A stretch of DNA of 64,000 nt, from NCBI RefSeq assembly GCF_002001165.1, contig NZ_MUNQ01000022.1:53438-117437 (forward strand). Reading direction: 5' to 3'. Positions 26,488 to 35,375 of the stretch are shown here, in pieces (position 1 is the stretch's first letter; each line of letters opens with the position of its first letter). The DNA is from Rhodanobacter sp. C05. GTDB lineage: Bacteria > Pseudomonadota > Gammaproteobacteria > Xanthomonadales > Rhodanobacteraceae. The notes under the pieces are model-generated. The model was not told the origin of the DNA. It ran no database searches and saw only the letters and a program-made list of their open reading frames with translations. A program made the position numbers and the translations under genes.

Positions 26488-26919
26488 TCAAGTCATCGGA
26501 ATCGGCGTGGCAGCCTGCTTTGTCCCATTCGCACCTTCAGTCACCCATAACCTGACGCTGTATGCCCCAATCGCGTGGTGAATGTAATAAGTCGCACCTG
26601 CTTTTGCATCGACGGAGAACCGTCCATCCGCATGCACGCTGGCATGTGCAAACCTCACCGTGAAAGTGTGATGGCCCGGAAGCAGATACAGCTCATTCGA
26701 CCATTTCCTTACATCCCAATAGCCGTGAAGTTGCTTGCCATCGGCGTCGATGAAAAAGATGTATTGCGCATCACTGCTACGACCGGCGTGTACATCGTCC
26801 GAATCGCCGATGAAGTGTGCCGCCTGTGACAGGTCCTGCCCGCGCGGTATGAATTTCGTTTCAGCCGAACACCCACAAAGCAGCAATGCGGCGACAACAA
26901 GCGGCGCAACTATTTTCAC
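26488..26919 (-). CDS. Small lipoprotein, sister of the previous gene
   Basis: 143 residues from a GTG at 26919 (GGGAGA upstream), lipobox LLLCGC. The domain reads YIFFIDADGKQLHGYW, LLPGHHTFTVRFAHAS, VDAKAGATYYIHHAI and VRLWVTEGANG. Pattern and length match the neighbour at 26020-26433. Membrane-anchored in the periplasm; function unknown. Confidence 0.72.
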   Translation of the reverse strand: MKIVAPLVVAALLLCGCSAETKFIPRGQDLSQAAHFIGDSDDVHAGRSSDAQYIFFIDADGKQLHGYWDVRKWSNELYLLPGHHTFTVRFAHASVHADGRFSVDAKAGATYYIHHAIGAYSVRLWVTEGANGTKQAATPIPMT

Positions 26920-27239
26920 GGATATTCTCCCGGTTTCCGCATGAGTTTACACATCAACTCAGCGCGGCTTGCCCTTCAGCGAGCCACGCTGCAATCGATT
27001 TCCTTGCTACCCCTATTCAGGGCAAATCATGCCATAACATTGATTCGGCGCAAGCTGATGGTCAGGTCAGTTTCCATGCCGGCGCGGTTGAGCATGCGGC
27101 AAGAAAAAGAGCACTCGACAACGACATGAAAATGCATCTGAGCACCTGAAATCACTCCGGCAGGTACAGAAAAAATGGAAGGGGCGCGATAAAGGGGGAT
27201 CAGCGATCTGTCATGACCGCGGGAATCATGCCGGGAACG

Positions 27240-28337
27240 CTAATGCGCATCCGGCTTGGCACTCAGCGCGAAATTCACCGGTGTGCGCACGTAACAGGCG
27301 ACCGGTTGCTTGTTGATGTGGCAAGGCGTGTACTTCCAGCTGCTGACCGCAGCGACGGCGCTGGCGTCGAGCTCCGGGTATCCACTGCTCCCGGATACCT
27401 GTACATCCTCAACCTGTCCGTTGGCCTGCACCCGGGCCATCACGACGACAAGGCCCTGATGACCTGCAGCGATGGCTTCTCTGGGGAATTGTGCCGGGTG
27501 CGCCTGCTGATAGGTCAGGTCCAGCCCCGCCGGGAAATATCCCGGGGGTGGTGCGGGCGCCGGCGGTGGAGTAAACCCGGGATCCAACATGGCTTCAGGC
27601 AAGGGGATTCCATGCTGCTTGAACGCCACCAGCAAGCCTTCACGCTGCAGCTGAGCGGCCAGCGCCTGGCTTTCCTCGAGCTGTACCGGCGTCATTTGAT
27701 CCGCAACCATCTTGCGGTTTCGGACCGATTTGCCGGCGACGTCGGTATTCGCGTCGAGCGTGCCCGACGAGAGGACAAGCAGTGCATAACCTGCGACGAA
27801 ATCCTTGGACAGGCCGCGACCGGAGGCATACATCAACCCCAGATTGGATTGCGCATAGGCATTGCCACGACTGGCAGCTTCACCGAACCAGCTGGCGGCC
27901 TTGGCAAAATCCTGTGGCGTGCCCTGGCCATTCAGATAGAGGAACCCGAGATTGCCCTGTGCGGCAGGATCTCCCGCAGCTGCCGCCTTGCCCAGCCACT
28001 CGAAAGCCTTGGTGTAGTCCCGACCCACACCGGTGCCATCCAGATACAGGCGCCCCAGATGTGCCTCTGCCGGAACAAACCCCTGCGCGACCGCTTTTAG
28101 ACACCACGTGCGAGCTTGGTCCCCGTCCTGCTTCACACCCCATCCGTGGGCATACATGAGACAAAGTCTGTCTTGCGCCAGAGTGATTCCCTCCGTCGCG
28201 AGCGGCCTGAATTCGGCGAGCGCAGCTGCATAGTCGTGCTGCTGGAATGCCTCGATCCCCCTCTGCAGATCAGCAGCACTCGCGCTTCCGACGGTCGACA
28301 GCAGCATGCAACCGAGGATCGGGCCCCTTGCTTTCAT
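27240..28337 (-). CDS. Exported Sel1-repeat protein with C-terminal TonB domain
   Basis: 365 residues with a signal peptide (ILGCMLLSTVGSASA). Residues about 60-180 are Sel1-like repeats (LCLMYAHGWGVKQDGDQA, LGRLYLDGTGVGRDYTKAFEWL, LGFLYLNGQGTPQDFAKAASWF, LGLMYASGRGLSKDF). After a Pro-rich linker comes a TonB C-terminal domain (YPELDASAVAAVSSWKYTP, ACYVRTPVNFAL). It has no N-terminal TonB membrane anchor box, so it is periplasmic and may link cell-envelope partners rather than energise a receptor. The start at 28337 gives the signal peptide. Confidence 0.85.
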   Translation of the reverse strand: MKARGPILGCMLLSTVGSASAADLQRGIEAFQQHDYAAALAEFRPLATEGITLAQDRLCLMYAHGWGVKQDGDQARTWCLKAVAQGFVPAEAHLGRLYLDGTGVGRDYTKAFEWLGKAAAAGDPAAQGNLGFLYLNGQGTPQDFAKAASWFGEAASRGNAYAQSNLGLMYASGRGLSKDFVAGYALLVLSSGTLDANTDVAGKSVRNRKMVADQMTPVQLEESQALAAQLQREGLLVAFKQHGIPLPEAMLDPGFTPPPAPAPPPGYFPAGLDLTYQQAHPAQFPREAIAAGHQGLVVVMARVQANGQVEDVQVSGSSGYPELDASAVAAVSSWKYTPCHINKQPVACYVRTPVNFALSAKPDAH

Positions 28338-28516
28338 GTCGTTACCCCTGGCGACTGGCGTATGGCTTCGCGAAGATCGCTCAGCCGAAAAGTCATCCGC
28401 ATGATATCGGATGAGATGCCATCGCTTCAGCGATGACATCGGAAGACCCCAGCGGCATGAATAGAGGCTGCGGTTGGCGCGCCCAAAGGGCGCAGATGTC
28501 TCGATAGCTACAGTTG

Positions 28517-28551
28517 TTTACATACAATGATTGTTCTAATACAATAATTGT
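28517..28551 (+). promoter_or_regulatory. Leaderless promoter with two operator copies for the MFS/MarR operon
   Basis: A -35 TTTACA (28517-28522), a 17-nt spacer and a -10 TACAAT (28540-28545) place the start of transcription at about 28552, the A of the MFS start codon. Two copies of the palindrome ACAATnATTGT (28524-28534 and 28541-28551), 17 bp centre to centre, overlap the spacer, the -10 and the start point. The MarR protein encoded by the second gene of the operon is the likely binder. No ribosome binding site precedes the ATG, consistent with a leaderless mRNA. Confidence 0.75.
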
Positions 28552-29997
28552 ATGAAAACAACCCATACGCCCATGCGACAGATCAAGCCACGCCCAGGCC
28601 TGATCCTTGCCATTTGCTGCCTCAGCCTGCTGATGGTTGCGATGGATGTCACGATCGTCAACGTCGCGCTTCCCTCGATTCACCACGACCTGCGAGCGTC
28701 GATCTCCGGACTGCAGTGGGTGATCGATGCCTACACGATGGTAGTGGCCAGCTTGTTGATGATGGCTGGCTCCATGGCAGACCGCTTCGGACGCCGACGC
28801 GTCTTCCAGACGGGCATGGCCATCTTCATGCTCGGTTCGCTGCTGTGCAGCCTGGCTCCAAACATCCACGCCCTGATCGCCTTCCGTGTATTGCAGGCGC
28901 TGGGGGCCACCATGCTGAACCCGGTGGCGATGTCCATCATCGTCAATACCTTTCACGAGCCAAAGGCACGCGCCCGCGCGATCGGCATATGGGGTGCCGT
29001 GGCCGGTGTCTCGATGGCCTTGGGGCCGCTGATCGGCGGTGTCCTCACGCAAAGCATCGGCTGGCGTTCGATCTTCTGGGTCAATCTGCCGATCGGCGCG
29101 GCGGCAATGATGCTGGCGACGCTCTACATACCCGAGTCGAAAGCGGCGCAGCCGCGACGGGTGGACCCGGTCGGACAGACGCTGGTCTTTATTGCACTCG
29201 CCATGCTGACTTATGCCGTCATTGAAGGGCCGCATATCGGCTGGAACACGCCGGTCATCGCAGGCGCGTTCACTTTGGTCGTGCTTGCCATCGTGTCTTT
29301 GCTGGTCTACGAGCCGCGACGGAAAGAACCGTTGATCGACTTGCGCTTCTTCCGCAGCGCCCCCTTCAGCAGCGCCACCGTGATCGCCATCTGCAGCTTC
29401 TCCGCCTTCTCCGGCTTTCTGTTCCTCAATACCATCTACCTGCAGGAAGTTCGTGGCTACTCTGCATTTCAAACCGGGCTGTGCACGCTGCCGATGGCCC
29501 TTGCCACCATCCTTTGCTCACCTCTGTCCGGAAGGCTGCTCGGTACACACGGTACGCGGCCGTCGCTGTTGATCTCCGGCATGGCGACCGCCATCAGCGC
29601 CGTGATGCTCACACAGCTGACCGCGACCACGCCGCTGGGTCTGCTGCTGGTGAGCTATGTGATCTTCGGCATCGGCTTCGGCATGGTGAACGCCCCCATC
29701 ACCAACACCGCCGTTTCGGGCATGCCGAAGGCGCAAGCCGGACTGGCCGCTGCGGTGGCTTCCACCAGCCGACAAGTCGGTGCATCCCTTGGCGTCGCGA
29801 TTGCCGGTACCATGGCCGGAGCAATGGGCGTGCTGCGCAACTTCCCTCAGGCAACGCATCCGTTCTGGTGGCTGGTCGTCGGGGGCGGAGCGGTCGTCGT
29901 ATTCCTGGGTTGGCTTTCCAGCACATCCTGGGCCCACGGCACCCGGCGCCACGCGGCACACTTGCTGGAAGAGGCGTCCTCCGGAGCAACGGTGTGA
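28552..29997 (+). CDS. MFS transporter, DHA2 (EmrB/QacA-like) drug efflux family
   Basis: 481 residues with about 14 helices. DHA2 signatures are seen: LMVAMDVTIVNVALPSIHHDL in helix 1, SMADRFGRRRVF as motif A, ALGATMLNPVAMSIIVNTF, and GIWGAVAGVSMALGPLIGG as motif C of antiporters. It probably exports lipophilic compounds in exchange for protons. The stop overlaps the MarR start by 4 nt (GTGTGA), so the pair is coupled. Expression is probably controlled at the two operators just upstream. Confidence 0.93.
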   Translation: MKTTHTPMRQIKPRPGLILAICCLSLLMVAMDVTIVNVALPSIHHDLRASISGLQWVIDAYTMVVASLLMMAGSMADRFGRRRVFQTGMAIFMLGSLLCSLAPNIHALIAFRVLQALGATMLNPVAMSIIVNTFHEPKARARAIGIWGAVAGVSMALGPLIGGVLTQSIGWRSIFWVNLPIGAAAMMLATLYIPESKAAQPRRVDPVGQTLVFIALAMLTYAVIEGPHIGWNTPVIAGAFTLVVLAIVSLLVYEPRRKEPLIDLRFFRSAPFSSATVIAICSFSAFSGFLFLNTIYLQEVRGYSAFQTGLCTLPMALATILCSPLSGRLLGTHGTRPSLLISGMATAISAVMLTQLTATTPLGLLLVSYVIFGIGFGMVNAPITNTAVSGMPKAQAGLAAAVASTSRQVGASLGVAIAGTMAGAMGVLRNFPQATHPFWWLVVGGGAVVVFLGWLSSTSWAHGTRRHAAHLLEEASSGATV

Positions 29998-30446
29998 ACA
30001 AGGCAGTACCGAAACCGAGTGACACCGACGTCATCTGGCAAACCCTGGTCGCATGGGTGATGGACAGCCGCGGTGACTGGCGCCGCAAGGTCACCGACGC
30101 CACCGGATTGCCCTTCAGCCGGATACGTGCACTCAAGCGCCTCGTCGCTGGCCCGATGACGCTCAAGGATCTCGCGGACGCCATGTCCACCGATGCACCG
30201 GCTGCGACTGTCGCCATCAACGACCTGGAAAGCCGCGGCCTCGTCGAACGCTACCCTCATCCTGAAAACCGGCGTGCGAAGCTGGTGTCGATCACAGCCG
30301 CGGGCCGTGGCGTCATTGCCGCTACACGTCGGGTTGTCGAAACAACGCCCCCTGCCCTGCAGAGTTTGTCGGCCACCGACATCAAGACCATGCAACGCAT
30401 TCTGGACAAGATCGCGGCGCATCAGGAATCACAAGCCGAAGACTGA
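29994..30446 (+). CDS. MarR-family transcriptional regulator
   Basis: 150 residues from a GTG at 29994 with CCGGAG 7 nt upstream, overlapping the MFS stop by 4 nt. The winged helix reads LKRLVAGPMTLKDLADAMSTDAPAATVAINDLESRGLVERYP (in parts) with wing HPENRRAKLVSITAAGRGVIAA. It probably represses the MFS/MarR operon by binding the ACAATnATTGT sites near 28524-28551 and is released by the transporter substrate. A fragment of the GTGTCAGGGACAAT repeat lies 11 nt after its stop (30457-30470). Confidence 0.9.
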   Translation: MNKAVPKPSDTDVIWQTLVAWVMDSRGDWRRKVTDATGLPFSRIRALKRLVAGPMTLKDLADAMSTDAPAATVAINDLESRGLVERYPHPENRRAKLVSITAAGRGVIAATRRVVETTPPALQSLSATDIKTMQRILDKIAAHQESQAED

Positions 30447-30614
30447 CCGAAGAATCGTGTCAGGGACAATGGCGCATGGCGGTTTCCCCCATGGTCGGGA
30501 AGCGCCACCTGTGGCTCCGTCACATGCATGCCTGGTTGACAGAAATCGTGCCTCCGCGTTGTCCACGAAAGACATGCTGAATCTCCTCGTTGGAGTTCTG
30601 GCGAAGAACCGCCG

Positions 30615-31610
30615 CTAGGCGGCCACGGGCAGAGACTTGGCCTGCGGGAGACTGCCCATGCCGATCAGGGCGGCTTCGACCGCCTCATCCAGCGGCGTAT
30701 GCGGCTCGTGTCCCAACACGGCGATCAACTTCGCGTTGTCCATTTGCACAGGCGTGCGCCACAGGTAGCGCATCTCGCGCATCTCCCGGAAGGTCACGAC
30801 AAAGGGCGACGCCAGCGTCAGCAGCCACCAGGGAAAGGCGACGACGCGCGGCTCGCTGCCTGTGTGACGGGCCACCACGCGACGGATCGCTGCGCTCATC
30901 TGTGTTCCGTCGGCATCCCAGTGACCGGCCATGTGGAAACTGGCGAAAGCGTCCAGCTTCTCGCGGCGTGCCAGCAGCTCGACCATGGTGCGTGCGACGT
31001 CCGGCAAATACGACCATTGGTGGCCGATGCCGCGCGCGCCTGGGTAGCTCACCGTCTTGACCGGTTTCGCAGGCTTCACCAGCCCTTGCGAGAACCAGCT
31101 GCTGCCGGTTTTGGGGCCAAAGAAGTCACCGGCCCGGACGATCAGCACACGTGCACCGCGGCGACTCGCGTCGAGCAAATGCTGTTCCATCTCCACCCGA
31201 ATGGCGCCCTTGCGGGTTATCGGATGCTGCAACGAATTTTCGGTCAATACCGGCAACGCATCCGGACCGTAGTTGTAGACCGTGCCGGGCAACACGATCG
31301 TCGCGCCCTGGGCGATGGCGGCGGCGATGGTGTTGTCCAGCATCGGCAGCACGAGTTCCGACCATTGGCGATAACCGGGTGGATTGACCGCATGAACGAT
31401 GACCGAGCAGCCCTTCGCTGCCTCCAGCACGTCCTGTCGGTTCAGCGCGTCGCCGGACAGCCAGGTGATGCCGTCCTTGCGTTCGCCCGACTTTGCCGCG
31501 CCGCGCTTCAGTGCGCGTACCTGCCAGCCCGCATCGCGCAGCTGCCGCGCGACTTCTCCACCGATGCCACCGGTGGCACCCAGAACCAGAGCGTTGTTGT
31601 TGGTTGCCAT
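30615..31610 (-). CDS. NAD(P)-dependent epimerase/reductase (atypical short-chain dehydrogenase)
   Basis: 331 residues. The N-terminal Rossmann motif ALVLGATGGIGGEVARQL, then VIVHAVNPPGYRQW, GTVYNYGP (Tyr of the active site) and VLIVRAGDFFGP fit the extended SDR/NmrA-like epimerase group. Cytoplasmic; substrate unknown. It is divergent from a LysR regulator at 31705, which probably controls it. Confidence 0.88.
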   Translation of the reverse strand: MATNNNALVLGATGGIGGEVARQLRDAGWQVRALKRGAAKSGERKDGITWLSGDALNRQDVLEAAKGCSVIVHAVNPPGYRQWSELVLPMLDNTIAAAIAQGATIVLPGTVYNYGPDALPVLTENSLQHPITRKGAIRVEMEQHLLDASRRGARVLIVRAGDFFGPKTGSSWFSQGLVKPAKPVKTVSYPGARGIGHQWSYLPDVARTMVELLARREKLDAFASFHMAGHWDADGTQMSAAIRRVVARHTGSEPRVVAFPWWLLTLASPFVVTFREMREMRYLWRTPVQMDNAKLIAVLGHEPHTPLDEAVEAALIGMGSLPQAKSLPVAA

Positions 31611-31669
31611 GACCTTGTCCTCACCGTTGTTGGTGGGGAAATTCTGGGTCGTGGGCCACTCATATGGAA

Positions 31670-31706
31670 TTGCCTAACATGAGCTATCTGCTATACATTT
31701 ATGTAT
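31670..31706 (+). promoter_or_regulatory. Likely leaderless promoter of the LysR gene with a palindrome
   Basis: TTGCCT (31670-31675), a 16-nt spacer and an extended -10 (TGC then TATACA, 31689-31697) put the start of transcription at about the LysR ATG (31705). The inverted repeat ATACAT-TT-ATGTAT (31693-31706) covers the -10 and start, a likely autoregulatory site. No ribosome binding site is visible. Confidence 0.5.
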
Positions 31707-32592
31707 GAACACGACAATCGGCTGGGAGTTCTATCGTTCCTTCCTTGGCGTGCTCAAGGAGGGCTCGCTGTCCGGCGCTGCACGCGCACTGGGCATCACA
31801 CAGCCCACGGCAGGACGGCACATTGCCGCACTGGAAGAAGCCCTGGGCGTGGTGTTGTTCACGCGCTCGCAAGTGGGCCTGATGCCCACCGAGATCGCGT
31901 TGGCACTGCGCCCATATGCAGAGGCGATGGAAAGCACCGCCGCATCGCTGGAACGCACCGCCACCAGTCAGGGCGAAGGCGTGCGGGGTGTGGTCCGCGT
32001 GTCAGCCAGTGACGTGATCGGCGTGGAGGTATTGCCGCCTATCGTTGCGCAACTGCGTGAGCAGCATCCCGATCTGAAGGTCGAGCTCGTCTTGACCGAT
32101 CGGATACATGACCTGTTGCGACGCGAAGCTGACATTGCGGTGCGCATGATGCGCCCGGAACAGGGGCAGCTGGTCGCGCGGCGTATCGGACGGATTGAAC
32201 TCGGCTTGTATGCACGCAAGGACTATCTGAGTCGCCATGGCGAGCCGCGCACTGTCAATGAACTGACGAGCCATTCGGTGATCGGCTATGACCAGCGATC
32301 GGCCTTCGTCCGCAAAACCGAAAAGTCGGTGCATGGCTTCAGCCGCGACATGTTCTCTTTGCGCACTGACAACAATCTCGCGCAGCTGGCCTTGATCCGC
32401 GGCGGTGCCGGCATCGGCTTCTGCCAGGTCCCGATCGCCAGGCGGGATGACGCCCTGACGCGCGTGCTGGCCAAGAAGTTTTCGCTGCAACTCGAGACCT
32501 GGGTCACCATGCATGAAGACCTGCGCAACAGTCCACGCTGTCGCGCCACCTTTGACGCCTTGGTCGAGGGGCTGCAGCAATATGTTGCTTAG
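31705..32592 (+). CDS. LysR-family transcriptional regulator
   Basis: 295 residues. The N-terminal HTH reads GSLSGAARALGITQPTAGRHIAALEEALGVVLFTRS (in parts); the effector domain has VLPPIVAQLREQHPDLKVELVLTD and ADIAVRMMRP. Divergent from the SDR-type reductase gene at 31610, which is its likely target. Residues GGAGIGFCQVPIARRD are the usual end of the effector domain. Confidence 0.92.
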   Translation: MNTTIGWEFYRSFLGVLKEGSLSGAARALGITQPTAGRHIAALEEALGVVLFTRSQVGLMPTEIALALRPYAEAMESTAASLERTATSQGEGVRGVVRVSASDVIGVEVLPPIVAQLREQHPDLKVELVLTDRIHDLLRREADIAVRMMRPEQGQLVARRIGRIELGLYARKDYLSRHGEPRTVNELTSHSVIGYDQRSAFVRKTEKSVHGFSRDMFSLRTDNNLAQLALIRGGAGIGFCQVPIARRDDALTRVLAKKFSLQLETWVTMHEDLRNSPRCRATFDALVEGLQQYVA

Positions 32593-32620
32593 GGGTTGCG
32601 TACTGGATCCTCGGAAAACG

Positions 32621-32729
32621 CCGTCATTCCTGCGAAGGCAGGGTTTTCAACAGACGGACGTCTGGTCATCCAGTGACTTCAAGTAGTTGCAGGCAAAGGC
32701 ACTGGATCCCGGCTGTCACCGGGATGACG
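32621..32729. repeat. Degenerate copy of the GTCATTCCCGCG palindromic element
   Basis: Starts CCGTCATTCCTGCG and ends CACCGGGATGACG, with inner ACTGGATCCCGG like the longer copy at 50327-50466. The outer GGCACTTACTT termini of the complete copy at 35933 are missing. Together with the following hairpin it fills the 225-bp gap between the LysR and ALDH genes. Confidence 0.7.
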
Positions 32730-32750
32730 AGCAAAAACGACGCATAACCA

Positions 32751-32792
32751 GGGTCAGGTTCACTTCAGGCAGGATGCAAGTGAACCTGGCCC
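32751..32792. repeat. Hairpin repeat with GGTTCACTT arms
   Basis: Arms GGGTCAGGTTCACTT (32751-32765) and AAGTGAACCTGGCCC (32778-32792), one G-T pair, 12-nt loop. The core GTGAACCTG is shared with sequences at 41466, 56044, 60741 and 25256. It sits 26 nt past the ALDH stop and may act as its terminator. Confidence 0.7.
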
Positions 32793-32817
32793 CGCTTTTC
32801 GAGGCGGACCTGCGCCG

Positions 32818-34254
32818 TCAGTGGCGTGACTGCCCCGACTCCATCAGCAGCGTCTTGGGTTCCAGGTAGGCACCGATGCCCCATTTCCCCATTTCGCGTC
32901 CCAACCCTGAATGCTTGAACCCACCGAAGGGTGCGCGCGGCTCATGGGCGAGCGTGTTGATCAGCACCCGTCCTGCATCGATCTGGCGTGCCACGCGCTC
33001 GCAGCGCTGCAGGTCCTTGCCGAACACGACGGCGCTCAAGCCATACAGCGTGTCGTTGGCGATCGCCACGGCATCGGCTTCGTCCTCGTAGGGAATGATG
33101 GTGAGCACAGGTCCGAAGATTTCCTCGCGCGCAATGCGCATCTGGTTGCTGGCCCTGGTGAAGATGGTGGGCTTGACGAACCAGCCCGCATGCAAGCCCT
33201 CGGGGCGACCTTCACCGCCGGCGAGCAGCGTTGCGCCTTCCTCCAGGCCGATGCGTATGTAGTTCTGCACGCGCTCCCACTGCCTGGCGCTCACCATCGG
33301 ACCGATGTCGGTATCGGCTTCACGCGGATCACCCGCCTTGATGTGCGAGACAGCGTCTTTCGCAACTTGTTCGAACTCTGCGAGCCGTTGGCGCGGCACC
33401 AGGATGCGCGTCCCCGCGATGCAGGCTTGCCCGCTGTTGAGGAAGCCCGCCATAAGCACCAGCGGCATGATGCCGGCGAAGTCCGCATCGTCGAGCACCA
33501 CGGTGGGCGACTTGCCGCCAAGCTCCAGCGTCACGCGCTTCATCGTGGCCGCGCCGGCACTCACCAGATGCTGCCCCACCGCGGATGAGCCGGTGAATGA
33601 AATCTTGGCGATATCCGGGTTGCGCGAGATCTCCTCGCCGACCACGTCGCCGCGCCCGTTGACGATATTGAATACTCCCTTGGGCAGGCCCGCTGCGTGC
33701 AAGGCTTCGGCCACGACCCGGGTCTGCATCGCGCTCATTTCACTGGGCTTGACTACGACCGTGCAGCCCGCAGCCAACGCCGTGGCGAGCTTGTTGTAGA
33801 TGAAGCCGGCATTGCTGTTCCATGGCGTGATCAGGCCCGCGACACCAACCGGCGTCAAGATCACGCGCGCCGTGCCGGCCTGCTCTTCGAACGCGAAGGA
33901 TTCGAGCGCTGCCATGGCCTGGGCGATGACATCCGCGGGATAGGTGGCCATCCAGCGCGAGCGCTGGGACGGCGCGCCGTATTCGAGCACGATGGCCTGC
34001 ATCAGATCGTCTTCCCGCGCGGCGATGGCCTTGTGCATGCGCCCGAGCGCGGCGAGGCGTTCTTCGCGCGTGGTCCGCGACCACCCGGGCAACGCCGCCT
34101 TGGCCGCGGCAATCGCGCGGCGCGCATCGTGCTCGTCGCCCAGGCGTACCTGGCCGATGACTTCTTCGGTGCTCGGATTATGCAGGTCAAACCATTCCTG
34201 GCTGTGCGGGATGACGAACTCGCCGTCGATGTAGATGTGTTCGATGCGTTGCAT
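32818..34254 (-). CDS. NAD(P)-dependent aldehyde dehydrogenase
   Basis: 478 residues. The ALDH core is complete: TPWNSNAGF, VVKPSEMSAM, SFTGSSAVGQ, the Glu motif TLELGGKSP and the catalytic Cys in NSGQACIAGTR, then EEIFGPVLTI and FGGFKHSGLGREMG. It oxidises an aldehyde to the acid in the cytoplasm; the substrate is not clear. It is divergent from a LysR regulator with operator-like palindromes between them. Confidence 0.94.
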   Translation of the reverse strand: MQRIEHIYIDGEFVIPHSQEWFDLHNPSTEEVIGQVRLGDEHDARRAIAAAKAALPGWSRTTREERLAALGRMHKAIAAREDDLMQAIVLEYGAPSQRSRWMATYPADVIAQAMAALESFAFEEQAGTARVILTPVGVAGLITPWNSNAGFIYNKLATALAAGCTVVVKPSEMSAMQTRVVAEALHAAGLPKGVFNIVNGRGDVVGEEISRNPDIAKISFTGSSAVGQHLVSAGAATMKRVTLELGGKSPTVVLDDADFAGIMPLVLMAGFLNSGQACIAGTRILVPRQRLAEFEQVAKDAVSHIKAGDPREADTDIGPMVSARQWERVQNYIRIGLEEGATLLAGGEGRPEGLHAGWFVKPTIFTRASNQMRIAREEIFGPVLTIIPYEDEADAVAIANDTLYGLSAVVFGKDLQRCERVARQIDAGRVLINTLAHEPRAPFGGFKHSGLGREMGKWGIGAYLEPKTLLMESGQSRH

Positions 34255-34317
34255 GTCGATTTCCTCTTTGCGCCGGTTGTGGCAGCTGTGCGACGCAGTC
34301 TAGGAGTACATTACTGT

Positions 34318-34345
34318 GCTTATAAGCCGTCTTATTGCGGATAAG
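34318..34345. promoter_or_regulatory. LysR-type operator region between ALDH and its regulator
   Basis: A perfect palindrome GCTTATAAGC (34318-34327) is followed by CTTAT-N5-ATAAG (34331-34345), which fits the T-N11-A LysR box. The two boxes share the CTTAT/ATAAG half sites, as expected for a regulator binding at two positions in a divergent promoter. Confidence 0.65.
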
Positions 34346-34368
34346 TAATCCCGAAAATCAGGATAGTT

Positions 34369-35295
34369 ATGCATCGCACAGGCATGACCGAACTCGAAGT
34401 GGTGCTTGCCGTTACACGCAGCAGCAGTTTTCGCGGCGCGGCGCGGGAGCTGAACATGTCCACCACCGCCGTGAGCAGCGCGGTGGCCGGGCTGGAGGCG
34501 CGATTGCAGGTCCGCCTGTTCAACCGTTCGACGCGCAGCGTGGCCCTGACCGACGCGGGCCGGCGGTACGTGGAGCGCATCACGCCGGCGCTTGCCGAGA
34601 TCCAGCGCGCCAACGAAGAAGCTGCCAGCGAGCCCGACGCTCCCAGCGGCACCTTGCGCATCAATGCACCGCAGGGAGTGGCCACCTTGCTGCTGGAGCC
34701 GCTGTTCAGCCAGTACGCACAGCGCTACCCCCGGATGCGCATCGACATCGTGAGCGAATCACGCTCGATCGACATCGTTGCCGAGGGCTTCGATGCAGGC
34801 ATCCGTCTGGCCGAATTCGTGCCGCAGGACATGATTGCCGTGCCGCTCTCCCGCGACACCCGCATGCTCGTCGTGGCAACGCCCGACTACCTGGAGCGCA
34901 ACGGCACGCCCAGGCATCCGCGTGATCTGCTCAAGCACCAGAGCATCGGCATGCGCATGTCGCACGGCGGTCTCTATCACTGGGAACTGGAACGCAAGGG
35001 CCAGAAGCTGCAGATGGATCTGCCTGTGCGCATGGCTCTCAACGAGACGCCGGCCATCAAGCAAGCGGTGTTGCAGGGGCTCGGCATCGGCTTCATCTCG
35101 GAATGGTTCATCGAACAGGAACTGTCATCCGGCGCACTGGTGCCTGTGCTCGTTCCCTGGTGTCAGCCGTTCGGCGGCCTCAGGCTTTACTACCCGGGCC
35201 GCCGATTCGTGCCCGCGCGATTGCGCGCGCTGATCGAGCTGATTCATGAGCTGCGTCCGGCTACGGGTCGATCGCCGGTGATACAAGCGGGCTGA
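34369..35295 (+). CDS. LysR-family transcriptional regulator (CrgA/AaeR-like group)
   Basis: 308 residues. HTH: SSFRGAARELNMSTTAVSSAVAGLEARLQVRLFNRSTRSV (in parts), effector domain with GTLRINAPQGVATLLL and FDAGIRLAEFVPQDMIAVPL, typical of the LysR group that regulates adjacent oxidoreductases. Divergent from the ALDH gene, its likely target, with two candidate boxes between them. Confidence 0.92.
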   Translation: MHRTGMTELEVVLAVTRSSSFRGAARELNMSTTAVSSAVAGLEARLQVRLFNRSTRSVALTDAGRRYVERITPALAEIQRANEEAASEPDAPSGTLRINAPQGVATLLLEPLFSQYAQRYPRMRIDIVSESRSIDIVAEGFDAGIRLAEFVPQDMIAVPLSRDTRMLVVATPDYLERNGTPRHPRDLLKHQSIGMRMSHGGLYHWELERKGQKLQMDLPVRMALNETPAIKQAVLQGLGIGFISEWFIEQELSSGALVPVLVPWCQPFGGLRLYYPGRRFVPARLRALIELIHELRPATGRSPVIQAG

Positions 35296-35375
35296 GTTGC
35301 ATGTCGATCTGCGCGCCCGTCGTTCGTCGAAGAATATGAAGAGCACCCTCCCCGCCCCGAACCAGGAGAACCCGC

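Noticed and set aside
28393..29472. 359-codon minus-strand frame
   Set aside because: Antisense of the DHA2 transporter; Gly/His/Arg/Asp-rich with no motif.
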